DNA from: Shewanella japonica
GTDB lineage: Bacteria > Pseudomonadota > Gammaproteobacteria > Enterobacterales > Shewanellaceae
Direction of reading: 5' to 3'
Length of the DNA stretch: 64,000 nucleotides
Assembly (NCBI RefSeq): GCF_002075795.1
Contig: NZ_CP020472.1
Location: 3,765,001-3,829,000 of the forward strand
The translations under genes and the position numbers were made by a program. Of this stretch, positions 19,966-30,949 are shown in pieces. The first letter of the stretch is position 1, and the number at the start of each line of letters is the position of its first letter. The notes beneath the pieces are model-generated. The model did no database searches. It was not told the origin of the DNA and was given only the letters and a program-made list of their open reading frames with translations.

Positions 19966-20979
19966 TTACTGAATATAAGGCCCGTAAGCTTCACTATAAA
20001 AGACTTCGTAATGGTCGTCATCTTTCTCAATCAACATAACTGGTAAGTTCTGCTCATGAGCAAGTGCCAACGACGCTTCGGTACCCAGTACCATCATTGC
20101 CGTAGCATACGCATCAGCAGTCATACTACTAGGATGTAATACTGTGACTGAAGCTAACTTGTGTTTAATTGGGTAACCCGTTCTAGGGTCGATGAGGTGC
20201 GAGAATCGCTCACCCTCTTCTTCATAATAAATACGGTAATCACCTGATGTAGCTAAAGCCATATTGCCAGGTTCTACGACCTGCTGGATGACGCCACCCT
20301 CAGTCGTTGGCTTTTCAACTGCAATACGCCAAGGTGAACCATCATCCTTCACACCTTTAACACTGATCTCACCACCAATTTCAACTAAGTAACCCGCTAC
20401 CTGATACTTGTTAAGTAAAGTAGCTATTTTATCTACGCCATAACCCTTAGCAAGTGAAGACAAATCCACATACAAGTCAGGGTTAGTTTTAGTAATCTTT
20501 AGTCCATTAATGGTAAAGCCATGAATATCAGCCTTTGCTTTAACGATATCGATGGTTTCTTGGCTTGGTATTTCAGTAGGGCGCTTGTCTGGCCCAAACC
20601 CCCAAAGATTAACCAGTGGGCCTAATGTGATATCTAACGCACCACCTGTCACATTGTATAATCGTACCCCTTCTTTAAATACCTTTATGGTATCTTCCGA
20701 AACAGTGATGCTTTGGTTTACTAACAGCTTATTGAAACGAGACAATTCTGACTTAGGTCGATAAGTCGACATTTGGTCATTCACTAACTCAAGCGCAATG
20801 TCGATTTCCGCTTGCAATAGTTGGGTGGTCGGTAAGCGATCATTTCTCACCACTTTGATGTGGTAAGTCGTTCCCATAGTATTGCCCGATAACGACACAA
20901 TATCGTCTTCACTTCCACAAGCAGTTAGAAGTAATACAACCAAAGATACAAGCAGTGCTTTTAAAGAAATATTAATCAT
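19966..20979 (-). CDS. apbE: FAD:protein FMN transferase, lipoprotein
   Basis: ApbE attaches FMN covalently to threonine residues of NqrB and NqrC in the periplasm. It has a lipoprotein signal with lipobox LLTAC, then the ApbE fold with SLSGNTMGTTYHIKV near the start, the FAD-site stretch GGALDITLGPLVNLWGFG, DLSSLAKGYGVDKI and the C-terminal HLIDPRTGYP and MTADAYATAMMVLG. I start at the ATG directly before the hydrophobic signal (about 337 residues); the ORF reads 32 codons further. The ribosome site there is weak, so the start is uncertain. It is in the NQR operon, consistent with its substrates. Confidence 0.94.
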   Translation of the reverse strand: MINISLKALLVSLVVLLLTACGSEDDIVSLSGNTMGTTYHIKVVRNDRLPTTQLLQAEIDIALELVNDQMSTYRPKSELSRFNKLLVNQSITVSEDTIKVFKEGVRLYNVTGGALDITLGPLVNLWGFGPDKRPTEIPSQETIDIVKAKADIHGFTINGLKITKTNPDLYVDLSSLAKGYGVDKIATLLNKYQVAGYLVEIGGEISVKGVKDDGSPWRIAVEKPTTEGGVIQQVVEPGNMALATSGDYRIYYEEEGERFSHLIDPRTGYPIKHKLASVTVLHPSSMTADAYATAMMVLGTEASLALAHEQNLPVMLIEKDDDHYEVFYSEAYGPYIQ

Positions 20980-21115
20980 CTCAAACTTCAAATTAGGGTT
21001 ATCTAACATAAAAAAATGCAGCTTACTTAACGAAGATGACCTCCGTGTCAGCAAACTGCAATTTATGACGTTCAATGTCTTTTAGGATTATATCTAATCA
21101 TTTGCGATTAGCATA

Positions 21116-22363
21116 TTAGCCACCAAAGTCATCGAGTAAGATGTTTTCATCTTCAACACCTAAGTCTTTAAGCATACCGATAACAGCAGCATTCATCATT
21201 GGAGGTCCACACATGTAGAACTCACAATCTTCTGGCGCATCATGGTCACGTAGGTAGTTTTCATACAATACGTTGTGAATGAAACCCGTGTATCCGTCCC
21301 AGTTATCTTCTTCTTGCGGATCAGATAACGCAACATGCCATTCGAAGTTTTCATTTGCTGCAGCTAAGCCATCAAAGTCTTCTACGTAGAACATTTCACG
21401 CTTAGAACGTGCGCCGTACCAGAAGCTCATCTTACGCTTAGAGTTAAGACGCTTAAGTTGATCGAAGATGTGTGAGCGCATTGGCGCCATACCAGCACCA
21501 CCACCAACAAACACCATTTCAGCATCAGTTTCTTTTGCGAAGAACTCACCAAATGGACCAGAAATAGTGACTTTATCACCTTCTTTCAGGCTCCAAATGT
21601 ACGAAGACATTTTACCACAAGGTAGAGTTAGGTTACGTGGAGGCGGCGTAGCAATACGCACGTTCAACATAATAATTCCAAACTCTTCTGGGTAGTTAGC
21701 CATTGAGTATGCACGAATAGTTTCTTCATCAACTTTAGATTCAAGGTTGAAGAAGCCAAAGTGCTCCCAGTCGCCACGATACTCTGCAGGTACATCAAAA
21801 TCTGCATATTTAACATGGTGAGCTGGCGCTTCAATTTGGATGTAACCACCAGCGCGGAAAGGCACTGATTCGCCATCAGGAATTTGTAGCTTAAGCTCTT
21901 TAATGAAGGTTGCTTTGTTATCGTTAGAGATAACTTCACATTCCCACTTCTTGATGCCGAAGATTTCTTCATCAAGTTCGATATCCATGTCAGTTTTAAC
22001 GTTAACCTGACAGGCTAAACGACAACCCTGACGAGCTTCACCTTTACTGATGTGATCAAGCTCGGTCGGTAAAATATCACCACCACCTGATTTCACATTC
22101 ACACGACACTGACCACAAGAGCCACCGCCACCACAGGCACTTGATACGAAAATACCGTTATCAGCTAATGCGCCAAGTAACTTGCTTCCCGCACCTGTTT
22201 TAATTGCTTTGTCGCTATCATCATTGATTGAGATAGTGATATCACCGCTTGCAACCAGCTTAGATTTAGCGAATAAGATCACTAATACTAAGATCAAAAC
22301 GATTGCAGTAAACATACTCACACCTAGATATACATCTATTGGAGTAGCGTTAAGAATATCCAT
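21116..22363 (-). CDS. nqrF: Na+-NQR subunit F (NADH dehydrogenase component)
   Basis: NqrF is the entry point for electrons from NADH. Order: one N-terminal membrane helix (about 12-30), a 2Fe-2S ferredoxin domain with cysteines in [13 protein letters not shown] and RLACQV, then FAD-binding ([11 protein letters not shown]) and NADH-binding ([20 protein letters not shown]) domains of the ferredoxin reductase family, ending LLDDFGG. AAGGA is 7 nt upstream of the ATG. It is the last of nqrABCDEF. Confidence 0.98.
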   Translation of the reverse strand: MDILNATPIDVYLGVSMFTAIVLILVLVILFAKSKLVASGDITISINDDSDKAIKTGAGSKLLGALADNGIFVSSACGGGGSCGQCRVNVKSGGGDILPTELDHISKGEARQGCRLACQVNVKTDMDIELDEEIFGIKKWECEVISNDNKATFIKELKLQIPDGESVPFRAGGYIQIEAPAHHVKYADFDVPAEYRGDWEHFGFFNLESKVDEETIRAYSMANYPEEFGIIMLNVRIATPPPRNLTLPCGKMSSYIWSLKEGDKVTISGPFGEFFAKETDAEMVFVGGGAGMAPMRSHIFDQLKRLNSKRKMSFWYGARSKREMFYVEDFDGLAAANENFEWHVALSDPQEEDNWDGYTGFIHNVLYENYLRDHDAPEDCEFYMCGPPMMNAAVIGMLKDLGVEDENILLDDFGG

Positions 22364-22401
22364 TAACTTATCCTTTAAGGTTCAAAGTAATACGTCGTAA
22401 G

Positions 22402-22420
22402 GTCTCTCTTAAAGAGAGAC
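22402..22420 (-). other. Hairpin over the nqrE stop codon
   Basis: GTCTCTCTT (22402-22410) and AAGAGAGAC (22412-22420) form a 9-bp inverted repeat around a single A, and the nqrE stop codon sits at its centre. There is no T run. It may be a processing or stability element between nqrE and nqrF. Confidence 0.6.
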
Positions 22421-23017
22421 ACCTGAGAACGACATGAAACCTAGCGCCATTAAACCAGAAGTGATGAAGGTAATCCCTAAACCACGTAGGCCATTTGGCA
22501 CATCAGAATACTTCATTTTCTCACGAAGACCGGCTAACAATACGATTGCTAATGCCCAACCAATACCTGAGCCGATACCGAATACCAAGCTCTCACCCAG
22601 GTTGTAGTCACGCTCAACCATGAATGATACTGCACCAAAAATCGCACAGTTAACGGTAATCAATGGTAAGAAAATACCTAACGCGTTATACAAAGGAGGA
22701 AAGTACTTATCTAACGCCATTTCCAAAATTTGTACGAGTGCAGCGATAACACCGATGAAAGTAATGAACTTCAAGAAGCTCAAATCTGCATCAGGTACAC
22801 CTGCCCAAGCGAGTGCGCCGGGTGCTAATAAACCTTGATAGATGATTTGGTTAACTGGTACAGCAATGGCAAGAACCACAATTACTGCTACACCAAGTCC
22901 CATCGCAGTTGTGACTTTCTTAGACACAGCCAAGAAGGTACACATACCCAAGAAGAAGGCTAATGCCATGTTCTCAATGAATATTGAACGAATTAACAGA
23001 CTAATATAATGTTCCAT
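22409..23017 (-). CDS. nqrE: Na+-NQR subunit E
   Basis: An integral membrane subunit with six helices. Together with NqrD it holds the membrane iron-sulfur centre through cysteines in each half (here [10 protein letters not shown] and [11 protein letters not shown]). It is 202 residues long and overlaps no neighbour; the gap to nqrD is 5 nt. It participates in the Na+-translocating electron path from NqrF to NqrB. Confidence 0.98.
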   Translation of the reverse strand: MEHYISLLIRSIFIENMALAFFLGMCTFLAVSKKVTTAMGLGVAVIVVLAIAVPVNQIIYQGLLAPGALAWAGVPDADLSFLKFITFIGVIAALVQILEMALDKYFPPLYNALGIFLPLITVNCAIFGAVSFMVERDYNLGESLVFGIGSGIGWALAIVLLAGLREKMKYSDVPNGLRGLGITFITSGLMALGFMSFSGVSL

Positions 23018-23022
23018 TGCGC

Positions 23023-23655
23023 TTACCCTTTCGCTTCTACTTGCTCTGGCTTGTAAGTACGGATAATCCAGATCAACATACCGATCAAGAAGAACGCACT
23101 AGGAGGAAGAAGTAACAAACCATTTGGTTGGTACCAGCCACCGTCAGAGACCTTGCTTAGGATTTCAACACCAAATAAAGAACCGTTACCAAATAGCTCA
23201 CGGAAGAAGCCAACTGATAATAGGATTGCACCGTAGCCTAAGCCGTTACCGATACCGTCCATAAAGCTCATTAAAGGTGGCGTTTTCATCGCATAAGCTT
23301 CTGCACGACCCATTACAATACAGTTAGTAATAATCAAACCAACGAATACTGATAACTGCTTAGCTACGTCATAGGCGTAAGCTTGCAATACTTGGTCAAC
23401 CACGATTACTAACGAAGCAATAATCGTCATTTGCACAATAATACGAACACTGCTTGGAATGTGATTACGTAAAATCGAAATAAATAAATTCGAAAATGCG
23501 GTCACTGCAGTTAACGCTAATGTCATTACAATAGCGGTTTCCATTTTCGCGGTAACAGCTAGCGCACTACATACACCCAGAATTTGCAGAGCAATTGGGT
23601 TGTTATTAATGATAGGTCCAGTCAGAACCTGTTTAAGTTCTTTAGCATCAGCCAT
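23023..23655 (-). CDS. nqrD: Na+-NQR subunit D
   Basis: The partner membrane subunit of NqrE, 210 residues, with the matching cysteines in [10 protein letters not shown] and [12 protein letters not shown]. Begins with the soluble stretch [14 protein letters not shown]. Its start overlaps the nqrC stop by one nucleotide (TAATG), indicating translational coupling. Confidence 0.98.
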   Translation of the reverse strand: MADAKELKQVLTGPIINNNPIALQILGVCSALAVTAKMETAIVMTLALTAVTAFSNLFISILRNHIPSSVRIIVQMTIIASLVIVVDQVLQAYAYDVAKQLSVFVGLIITNCIVMGRAEAYAMKTPPLMSFMDGIGNGLGYGAILLSVGFFRELFGNGSLFGVEILSKVSDGGWYQPNGLLLLPPSAFFLIGMLIWIIRTYKPEQVEAKG

Positions 23656-24449
23656 TAGCTAAGTCCTCCATTGCGTGCTTTTTCGATAAAGCGTGCAAAA
23701 CCTTCTTCACCTAACCAGAAAGTTAATGAATGCTGAACACCATTACTTGTCAGTGTCGCACCAGATAATGCATCTACACCGTGAACTGAAGAAGCGATAG
23801 TTGGAACTTTAGTCACTTGAATAGCTAAGTTGCCATTGTCATCATAAAGTTTCTTCCCTTCCCACTTCGCAATCCATTGTGGATTTTGAACTTCACCACC
23901 TAGACCTGGGGTTTCACCAGAACCAGTGAAGTCGTAATACACTAAACTACGAATCGTGTTCATATCAGCTTCAACTGCTAAGAAAGCAAACATGGTTGAC
24001 CATAAACCGTAACCTTTAACAGGAATAATAACGGTTTGTAGTGCATTGTTATCATCTTTTACAAGATATATAACACCTTGATTCGCTACACGTTTAACAG
24101 AAGCAATATCGTTCTCAGGCTTGAAAGAAGTCGCTGGAGTTCGCGCTGCTTTTTCAACATCAAACGTATCAGCATCACCATCTACAAAGTCACCTGTTTT
24201 TAAATCAACTAGGCGAGCTTCAACGTACTTATTGTACTTTTCGATGATAACGTCTTTCTCTACTTTGCCAGCTTTAGTATCCACTAAGCCCGCAGCTTCA
24301 AGAATATACTTTTGCTTATCTAATAATTTATTTTGTTGTTGAGTCGGCTTTAATAATACTGCTGCAGTCGAAACAAACATTGAGCAGACAAAGCACAAAC
24401 CAATAACAACAAATAATGTTTTGCCGATTGATTCTTTATTACTGGCCAC
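23655..24449 (-). CDS. nqrC: Na+-NQR subunit C (covalent FMN)
   Basis: NqrC has one N-terminal membrane helix and a periplasmic domain with covalently bound FMN. The ApbE flavinylation motif DALSGATLT is near residues 226-234, with Thr232 the expected attachment site. I use the GTG at 24449 (264 residues): GGAGG lies 7 nt upstream and the start overlaps the nqrB stop by 11 nt. The longer ORF reading inside nqrB has no site and no family support. Confidence 0.97.
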   Translation of the reverse strand: MASNKESIGKTLFVVIGLCFVCSMFVSTAAVLLKPTQQQNKLLDKQKYILEAAGLVDTKAGKVEKDVIIEKYNKYVEARLVDLKTGDFVDGDADTFDVEKAARTPATSFKPENDIASVKRVANQGVIYLVKDDNNALQTVIIPVKGYGLWSTMFAFLAVEADMNTIRSLVYYDFTGSGETPGLGGEVQNPQWIAKWEGKKLYDDNGNLAIQVTKVPTIASSVHGVDALSGATLTSNGVQHSLTFWLGEEGFARFIEKARNGGLS

Positions 24450-25641
24450 GTGAAATCCTCCGCTTAACATTTGCTTGAACCACAAAGTGGTCAAATAAAG
24501 GTGCGAATAAGTTAGCGAATAGAATTGCTAACATCATGCCTTCAGGGAATGCTGGGTTAATAACACGGATAAATACCGCCATCGCACCAATTAACAGACC
24601 GTAAGCCCATTTCGCATTATTAGTAAATGAGGCTGAAACAGGGTCAGTCGCCATAAACATCATACCGAAAGCGAATCCACCTAAAACAAGGTGCCAATAC
24701 CATGGTGTTGCAAACATAGCGTTGGTATCACTACCAATAACGTTAAGCAATGTTGATACCGCAATCATGCCAAGTAACACACCACCAATGATGCGCCATG
24801 AAGCAATACGGGTATAAACGATAACTGCGCCACCAAGTAAAATAGCAAAGGTAGACACTTCACCTACAGAACCAGGAATGAAACCGAAGAATGCGTCCCA
24901 CCAATCTTGCGTTAAGCCATATTCTAATGTGCCTTGTGCCGCTTGGCTCAGTGCAGTAGCACCAGAGAAACCATCAGCAACAACCCATGGCGTGTCACCT
25001 GACATGTTAAGTGGGTAAGCAAAGAATAGGAAAGCACGACCAGCTAATGCAGGGTTAAGGAAGTTACGACCTGTACCACCGAAGACTTCTTTCGCAACAA
25101 CCACACCGAAGGTAATACCTAGTGCAACCATCCATAATGGAATTGTTGCTGGCAGTGTTAATGCAAAAAGAATCGAGGTAACAAAGAAACCTTCGTTAAC
25201 TTCATGGCCACGAACAGAAGCGAAAAGCACTTCCCAGAAGCCACCGACCGCGAAGGTCACCGCGTAAATAGGTAAGAACCAACAGGCGCCATACCACATC
25301 AAGGCTGCAACGCCAGAGTCTGCGGTAAGCTCAGTTCCAAACAAGCTAAATAAGCTAACTTGCCATACATCAGGAGTAGCAAAGCCAGCAATTAACGCAT
25401 CTTGCGCTTGTAAGCCAACGTTGTACATACCAAAGAACATCGCAGGAAAAGTACATGCCCAAACCGTAATCATCATACGCTTAAGGTCAAGATTATCACG
25501 CACGTGCGTGCTACCTTTGTTTACTTTACCCGGAGTATAAAACACAGTCGCAGCCGCTTCATACAGGGCATACCACTTTTCGTACTTGCCGCCTTTTTCA
25601 AATTGCGGTTCAATACGCTCGATAAAATCTTTCAAGCTCAT
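24439..25641 (-). CDS. nqrB: Na+-NQR subunit B (covalent FMN, riboflavin)
   Basis: The main sodium-pumping membrane subunit, 400 residues with about ten helices. The flavinylation motif [10 protein letters not shown] places the FMN-bearing Thr at about 229. [24 protein letters not shown] is a conserved family block. It follows nqrA with a 1-nt gap. Confidence 0.98.
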   Translation of the reverse strand: MSLKDFIERIEPQFEKGGKYEKWYALYEAAATVFYTPGKVNKGSTHVRDNLDLKRMMITVWACTFPAMFFGMYNVGLQAQDALIAGFATPDVWQVSLFSLFGTELTADSGVAALMWYGACWFLPIYAVTFAVGGFWEVLFASVRGHEVNEGFFVTSILFALTLPATIPLWMVALGITFGVVVAKEVFGGTGRNFLNPALAGRAFLFFAYPLNMSGDTPWVVADGFSGATALSQAAQGTLEYGLTQDWWDAFFGFIPGSVGEVSTFAILLGGAVIVYTRIASWRIIGGVLLGMIAVSTLLNVIGSDTNAMFATPWYWHLVLGGFAFGMMFMATDPVSASFTNNAKWAYGLLIGAMAVFIRVINPAFPEGMMLAILFANLFAPLFDHFVVQANVKRRISRGQ

Positions 25642-25642
25642 A

Positions 25643-26977
25643 TTAGCCTTCCCTCTCGATCGTATCTAAACAATCACGCAGGTATGTACCATAGTCATAC
25701 TTGCCCGGACATACGAAGGTACACAATGCTAAATCTTCTTCGTCTAGTTCAAGTGCACCTAGCGCCGCAGCACCATCGTAATCACCTGAAACTAAGTCAC
25801 GTAGTAGCATTGTTGGTAAAATGTCTAGCGGAACAACACGCTCATAATTACCAATTGGCACCATTGCACGGTCAGAACCACCAGTACTGGTCGTCATATT
25901 AAATAAACGTGAACGGTTTAAGTGGCCTAAGAATGCACGTGTAATAGAGAATTTGTCGCTACCAGGCATCGCCCAGCCAAACAATTCTTTTTCAGTGCCT
26001 TCAAGCAACAAACTGATTTGTTGATGATAACGACCAAGGTAAGCATGAGGACCTGCAGCTTGACGACCACTTAATACTGAACCAGAGATAACACGTACAG
26101 CATTACCTTCTACCTCATCAGCGGTAATTTCAGTTGTGCTTGCACCTAAGACCGTACGAATTAAACGTGGGTTCTTAGCTTGTGGGCCACCAATGGCAAT
26201 AACACGTTGAGTGTTAAGTTCGCCTTGAGTAAATAGCTGACCGATTGCAATCACATCTTGATAGCCAACATGCCATACAGTGCGTGTTGCAGATGCAGGA
26301 AGTAAGTTATGAATATGAGTACCCACTAAGCCAGCAGGATGCTTTCCAGCAAACTCTTCAACTTGTGCATTCCCAGAAGGAATATCGGCACCAGGTGCTT
26401 TAGCCAGGAATACTTTGCCTTCAGTTAACTTAGCAAGTAGGGTCAAACCGTTTGCGAAGTCTTCTTTGTGCTCAGCAATCACAACGGCAGGATCTGCAGC
26501 TAGTGGTTGGGTATCTATTGCGGTGACGAAAATACCAGCAGCGACTGAGTCAACAGCAGGTACTTTACTGAAAGGGCGAGTACGCAAAGCTGTCCATAGA
26601 CCTGATTCAATCAAGTTCTCTTTGACAACAGCTGCATCTAACGTGTTTAACGCATCAGCACTGTATTGAGTAAAGCTGACTTTTTCATCACCTTCAACTT
26701 CAATAACTACTGACTGAAGTACACGTTTCGCACCCCGGTTAATTTCTAATACAGTCCCACTAGCTAAAGCAGTATATTTAACGCCAAGGTTCTTTTTGTC
26801 TTCAAAAATTACCTGACCTTTTTTAACTTTATCGCCAACCTTGATTTTCATCGTTGGACGTAAGCCAATATACTCTTCACCCAAAGTGGCGACATTCTTA
26901 ATGGCTGGGCCATTATGGATAACTTGCTCTGGGCCACCTGCTAGAGGTAGTTCCAATCCTTTCTTTATTGTAATCAT
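25643..26977 (-). CDS. nqrA: Na+-NQR subunit A
   Basis: The cytosolic subunit, linked to quinone binding. It begins [18 protein letters not shown], as in other NqrA, and contains [18 protein letters not shown] and the C-terminal [11 protein letters not shown] start at the ATG at 26977 (444 residues); the ORF reads 25 residues further, but that part overlaps the attenuator-like hairpin. The ribosome binding site (GTGGAT close to the ATG) is weak. It is the first gene of the operon. Confidence 0.97.
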   Translation of the reverse strand: MITIKKGLELPLAGGPEQVIHNGPAIKNVATLGEEYIGLRPTMKIKVGDKVKKGQVIFEDKKNLGVKYTALASGTVLEINRGAKRVLQSVVIEVEGDEKVSFTQYSADALNTLDAAVVKENLIESGLWTALRTRPFSKVPAVDSVAAGIFVTAIDTQPLAADPAVVIAEHKEDFANGLTLLAKLTEGKVFLAKAPGADIPSGNAQVEEFAGKHPAGLVGTHIHNLLPASATRTVWHVGYQDVIAIGQLFTQGELNTQRVIAIGGPQAKNPRLIRTVLGASTTEITADEVEGNAVRVISGSVLSGRQAAGPHAYLGRYHQQISLLLEGTEKELFGWAMPGSDKFSITRAFLGHLNRSRLFNMTTSTGGSDRAMVPIGNYERVVPLDILPTMLLRDLVSGDYDGAAALGALELDEEDLALCTFVCPGKYDYGTYLRDCLDTIEREG

Positions 26978-27027
26978 ATCCACAAGCACTACGTTTGAAG
27001 GAAAGACAATGCGCCGCGTTCCTACCC

Positions 27028-27061
27028 AAAAAAACAAAGTGTTAACAAACACTTCAGTGTT
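27028..27061 (-). promoter_or_regulatory. Attenuator-like element in the nqr leader
   Basis: On the minus strand AAGTGTT, a 4-nt loop and AACACTT form a hairpin followed by G and seven T, a standard terminator (27028-27054). The 5-prime arm of that hairpin can instead pair with an upstream AACAC (27057-27061). The two structures exclude each other. The element ends about 50 nt before the nqrA start, so it could set read-through into nqrABCDEF. Confidence 0.6.
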
Positions 27062-27064
27062 GAG

Positions 27065-27402
27065 CTAGCGCAGATTTATCACGGAAATGCGATCGCAATC
27101 ACGCTGGTCGCGCGCATTTTACCCCAAAATGTGCGCTATCGCCACGAAAATAATAGGTGATTGAAATTTTTGATTGTTCATTTTTAAACAATTACACCTA
27201 TTTAGGGTGTGGAATAGGCCGATAAATAGCGATCCGATGCAATATTTCAGTAACAAGGGCACTATAGCATTAATTTTAAAAGAATTAATATAAGAAGTGT
27301 TTTATCTATTTGTTAACAAATGTAGCGTTTAGCATAGGCTAAAATAGCCCATGCTAAAGCGCTTTTAAAACAGTAAGGTAGGAAGGCTGACACTCAAATT
27401 AA
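27065..27402 (-). promoter_or_regulatory. nqr promoter region
   Basis: This gap lies between the TonB-type receptor stop and the nqr leader. A TAAAAT -10-like hexamer (complement of 27116-27121) sits in a good place for an nqr promoter, but its -35 is poor. I saw no terminator with a T run for the receptor gene, and no other gene. Confidence 0.35.
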
Positions 27403-29472
27403 TTAGAAACGCGCTTGGTAACCCACATAACTCAGCATTTCACCCTGCGAGGTAATACCTAAACTTGATTGCTGACTGACTAAATTTTCATCAAGCACAT
27501 TTTCAACACGTAGATAAATTTCATGCACATTCGATAAATGATAATTTGCAGCAATATCAACTTTCCACTGGCCATCTATTTTTTCACCACCAGAAATTGC
27601 CGTAGCATAACCCAGCTCTGATTGATAAAGCGCCTGTGTCATAAAGCTAAAGTCCCCTACTACAACACCCGTGCTCAAGGCTATTTGTTGTTCAGGAACC
27701 CAAGGTAATTGCTCACCTTCAACGTAAAGGCCAATAAGCTCATTGACACCAGATTCACCAAACTCTGCTTGGCTATACTGATATTGAACCGATAACGGTA
27801 TCGCAAACGAATCAAAACTAAATTGGTAATCTGCAGATAGATCGACACCATTTGCTGTTACGTCTTCGATATTGACCTGCATATAACGTTGTGAGAAATC
27901 ACACGCCATGCTCCACATACAAGTGACATGCTGATTATCAAAGTCTTGCATGTATAAGTTAACACCAAGATTCAATACTTGGGTTTGATAAGTAAAACCA
28001 AGTTGATAATGCATTGACTCTTGCGCTTTCATCTCAGCATTACCTGCAGATGCAGCAGTCCAAGACTGTTTGGCGGCAAAAGCGGCTTTCCAGTTACCTG
28101 TTGTATAAGCTATTTCAAGAGACGGGATCCAACCATCATCAGAGAAGTCAGCTTCTTCAACACCATAAGCTTCCACTCCAACTTCACGAGTTGTACTGAC
28201 ACTCTCGAAGGCCACACCAAGGTTAAATGACAACGCGCCGTAGTTTAGCTTTGCATCTGCAGTTGTCGTGAAAACATTCACATCATCTACATAAGCCATA
28301 AGCGCTTTATCCACCGATACGCTTGATAAACTTCTATCAATATTCCATAGCCAGTCTTGTTGGCCAAATTTCATTTCTGCTTTATCTGAATGATATAAAG
28401 CACCGTAGGTGACTTGATGAGCACCGTATTGACTGACGCCTTCGGTTTGTAAACCATAACCAGCATAATGATTATCTTCGAGCATTGAGGCTAAGTTTGC
28501 CGTTGCAGAAGGGTTGGCATCCATCGCAGCAATGGCTTGCAACTCTGCTACACCAATCGCAACGCCTTCTAAACGATTCAGTTGCGAGATTTTTTCATCG
28601 TAGGACTGATAATAAAAATCTGACACCATTTGAGTGCCACCAGTTAAATCAACCACATGGCTAACTTGATACTTATGCCGTTTACCTTCTTGCTGATCGT
28701 TTTGAGTTGCTGAGTAGCGGGAAGCGGGCTTACTGTTCCAGTCTTGTGCAACTAGGCCAACATTAGAATAACCACTTTCAGAGTCGGTATACTGATACAT
28801 GAACTCGGTTTTTTGTGGGTTACGCGCACCAACTAAGCTATCAGCATTAATCTTGAACATGATATCGGTTTGCGTTTTTTCATTATCAAATTGACTGGCA
28901 AAACCTACTTCTTCTGCCGTATTTTGATAATCAACCCCAAGCAACATGCCATATTCTTTATTCAAGCCGCTGGCAATTGCGCCAACATGCCCATCGCCAT
29001 TATCGTTAATTTCAATATTGGCTCGGCCCCCCATTTCATTAGGGCTAATTTGCGCTGTAGTGTAATTAACATGACCAAATGCGCCCATCCCACCCTTAGT
29101 CACATCTGTCAGACTTAAAGCAGCGATAGACTCTTGTAATACTAAGTTAGGTTGCAGTACTAAATGAGGCGCTGCATAAGGAGAAGGAGAAAAGCTGACT
29201 CTGTCTTGGGTCACCGCCACGCCATTAATTGCTCCGCGGTGGGTCACTGTTGTTGTTTGGTTTGTCGGCAATACAGTCATGCCTGATAATGCTAAAGGAA
29301 TATCACTATCACGATAATGCAAAGACGCAGTCTGAGGTTGAGTGAGAATAACGCTATTATTTGATTCATCCATCGCAGCTGTAACTGAGGCGGCTGCATA
29401 AGTTGAACCTGAATGACAAACAAATAGCACAGCAGAAGCAATTACAGACAAGCTGAATTGACTTTTAGACAT
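27403..29472 (-). CDS. TonB-dependent receptor-like outer-membrane protein
   Basis: A 689-residue outer-membrane protein. It has a signal peptide ending STYAAA, a short plug-like N-terminal region (the stretch DVTKGGMGAFGHVNYTT near 122-138 resembles the end of a receptor plug), and a C-terminal beta-barrel of alternating strands ending in Phe (YVGYQARF). I see no convincing TonB box, and the plug is shorter and less conserved than usual, so uptake by the TonB route is uncertain. The ligand is unknown. A GGGAG site precedes the ATG. It is not clearly in an operon. Confidence 0.7.
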   Translation of the reverse strand: MSKSQFSLSVIASAVLFVCHSGSTYAAASVTAAMDESNNSVILTQPQTASLHYRDSDIPLALSGMTVLPTNQTTTVTHRGAINGVAVTQDRVSFSPSPYAAPHLVLQPNLVLQESIAALSLTDVTKGGMGAFGHVNYTTAQISPNEMGGRANIEINDNGDGHVGAIASGLNKEYGMLLGVDYQNTAEEVGFASQFDNEKTQTDIMFKINADSLVGARNPQKTEFMYQYTDSESGYSNVGLVAQDWNSKPASRYSATQNDQQEGKRHKYQVSHVVDLTGGTQMVSDFYYQSYDEKISQLNRLEGVAIGVAELQAIAAMDANPSATANLASMLEDNHYAGYGLQTEGVSQYGAHQVTYGALYHSDKAEMKFGQQDWLWNIDRSLSSVSVDKALMAYVDDVNVFTTTADAKLNYGALSFNLGVAFESVSTTREVGVEAYGVEEADFSDDGWIPSLEIAYTTGNWKAAFAAKQSWTAASAGNAEMKAQESMHYQLGFTYQTQVLNLGVNLYMQDFDNQHVTCMWSMACDFSQRYMQVNIEDVTANGVDLSADYQFSFDSFAIPLSVQYQYSQAEFGESGVNELIGLYVEGEQLPWVPEQQIALSTGVVVGDFSFMTQALYQSELGYATAISGGEKIDGQWKVDIAANYHLSNVHEIYLRVENVLDENLVSQQSSLGITSQGEMLSYVGYQARF

Positions 29473-29613
29473 GGTTAACTCCCAAAATACATCATCGGCA
29501 CCGTAGAGTTCGGTCCCTTATTGTTATGACAAAATCCTTCCATTGACTGATAACAATAACGTTTTCATACAAATAAAAACAGTATTTTAATAAAAAATTA
29601 ACCACTAAAAAAC

Positions 29614-29633
29614 AAAGCGGCCTAAGCCGCTTT
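29614..29633 (-). terminator. Terminator of luxS
   Basis: AAAGCGGC / GCCGCTTT with loop CTAA and a T-rich tail (TTTGTTTTTT) on the minus strand, 33 nt past the luxS stop. Confidence 0.88.
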
Positions 29634-29665
29634 TATCAAATACCTAATGGGATCATTAGCAACAA

Positions 29666-30175
29666 TTATAAAGTCCCTAAAATATCATCACTCAATTTTA
29701 AGTCATCATTACGATTCACACTTACACCCGCTGCAATAATCGCACGTGCAATATCTTGTGCTTGCTCTAATGAATGCATTTCGAAGGTGCCACATTGATA
29801 TTCGTTTAACTCGGGAATTTCAGTTTGTTCAACTACTTTTAGTACATCTTCCATGGCAGCCAACCATGCATCAGCAACGATACGCTCAGATGGCACACCA
29901 ATAAGGCTCATATAAAAGCCCGTTCTACATCCCATAGGGGAAATGTCGATAATCTCAACATTGTCTCCATTAAGATGGTCACGCATAAAGCCTGCAAATA
30001 AGTGCTCCAAAGTATGGATACCACGCTCACTTAGAATATCTTTGTTAGGGGTGCAAAAACGTAAATCAAATACTGTAATGGTGTCACCTTTTGGTGTGCT
30101 CATATGCTTCGCTACACGTACAGCTGGTGCTTCCATTCGAGTATGATCAACGGTGAAACTATCAAGTAAAGGCAT
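29666..30175 (-). CDS. luxS: S-ribosylhomocysteine lyase
   Basis: LuxS cleaves S-ribosylhomocysteine to homocysteine and DPD, the precursor of autoinducer-2, and recycles the methyl cycle in the cytosol. The metal site is His54 and His58 in HTLEH with Cys128 in [10 protein letters not shown], and Glu57 is the catalytic base. Length is 169, as usual. AAGGA lies 7 nt upstream of the ATG. Confidence 0.98.
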   Translation of the reverse strand: MPLLDSFTVDHTRMEAPAVRVAKHMSTPKGDTITVFDLRFCTPNKDILSERGIHTLEHLFAGFMRDHLNGDNVEIIDISPMGCRTGFYMSLIGVPSERIVADAWLAAMEDVLKVVEQTEIPELNEYQCGTFEMHSLEQAQDIARAIIAAGVSVNRNDDLKLSDDILGTL

Positions 30176-30505
30176 TGCTTATTCCTTAAAGTGGGTGAAA
30201 TCTTTTGGCATCATAGCATCAAAATTAACAGCAAGCAGCTAGGCCTATTTCAGGCCTACATTAATCTTTAACAATGATTGATGACACTCTTATGACAAAC
30301 TATCAGTAATGGACAAACAAGCCCCAAATAGCCAATAAATCCCACATCAAAGCTTAGAAAACACTCAGTTAATCCATAAGAGTATGAAAATAACTCATGT
30401 AAAAAATAAGATAAAAAATTTGGTTTAGTAAATGTAAGGCAATAAAAAACCCCATACGAAAGATGAGGTTTAGGTCATGTGTTAATCGCTAATTGTTAAG
30501 CTGTA
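30176..30505 (-). other. luxS upstream region with a leader hairpin
   Basis: This 330-nt gap between bolA and luxS holds the bolA terminator and, at 30240-30258, a 7-bp hairpin TAGGCCT / AGGCCTA with a 5-nt loop. The hairpin lies 65-83 nt before the luxS start and probably in its 5-prime untranslated region. I could not assign a clear promoter. Confidence 0.5.
30447..30471 (-). terminator. Terminator of bolA
   Basis: AAACCCCAT / ATGAGGTTT with one mismatch and a 7-nt loop, followed on the minus strand by TTTTTT. It is 35 nt past the bolA stop. Confidence 0.8.
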
Positions 30506-30805
30506 TTAACCTTTGCAGTTTGGTGTTTTTGGCACACTGTCTAGCGCTTGCCACTCTTCTTGTGTATAAGCATTAATCGACAGCGCATGCACTCCATTAG
30601 CTAACTCTTCTGCTAGCACAGCATTGACAGCACGGTGTCTAGCAATGAGACGCTGAGCATCAAACTTGTCGCTGACGACAACGACTTTAAAGTGGGTTTC
30701 AGAATTAGGCGGCACATGATGACGATTGCTTTCATTAAGCACGTCTAAATGGACAGGGCTAAAAGATTGGTTCAGTTTTTCGGTAATAACGTGTTCAACT
30801 GACAT
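30506..30805 (-). CDS. bolA: BolA family protein
   Basis: A 99-residue BolA protein, known as a partner of monothiol glutaredoxins in iron-sulfur handling and as a stress-linked morphology regulator. The class II KH-like fold shows HLDVLNESNRHHVPPNSETHFKV and RLIARHRAVNAVL, where the conserved His in RHRAVN is a cluster ligand. It seems monocistronic, with alkB upstream on the same strand 144 nt away. Confidence 0.93.
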   Translation of the reverse strand: MSVEHVITEKLNQSFSPVHLDVLNESNRHHVPPNSETHFKVVVVSDKFDAQRLIARHRAVNAVLAEELANGVHALSINAYTQEEWQALDSVPKTPNCKG

Positions 30806-30949
30806 AACAAGCTCTTTTTATCTACATCGTAAAAAGTGAAGACTACTGATTAACGTTTCAAAAATCAAACTTGCAACAACCCAACAAGATCCAGTTGGCA
30901 AAACAAGTTTACGATTACGTCTTGTATACTTTATCTACTGCTCACTCTC

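Noticed and set aside
29500..29570. Fur-box-like sequence upstream of the TonB-type receptor
   Set aside because: Only about 11 of 19 positions match, and the right half has no symmetry.
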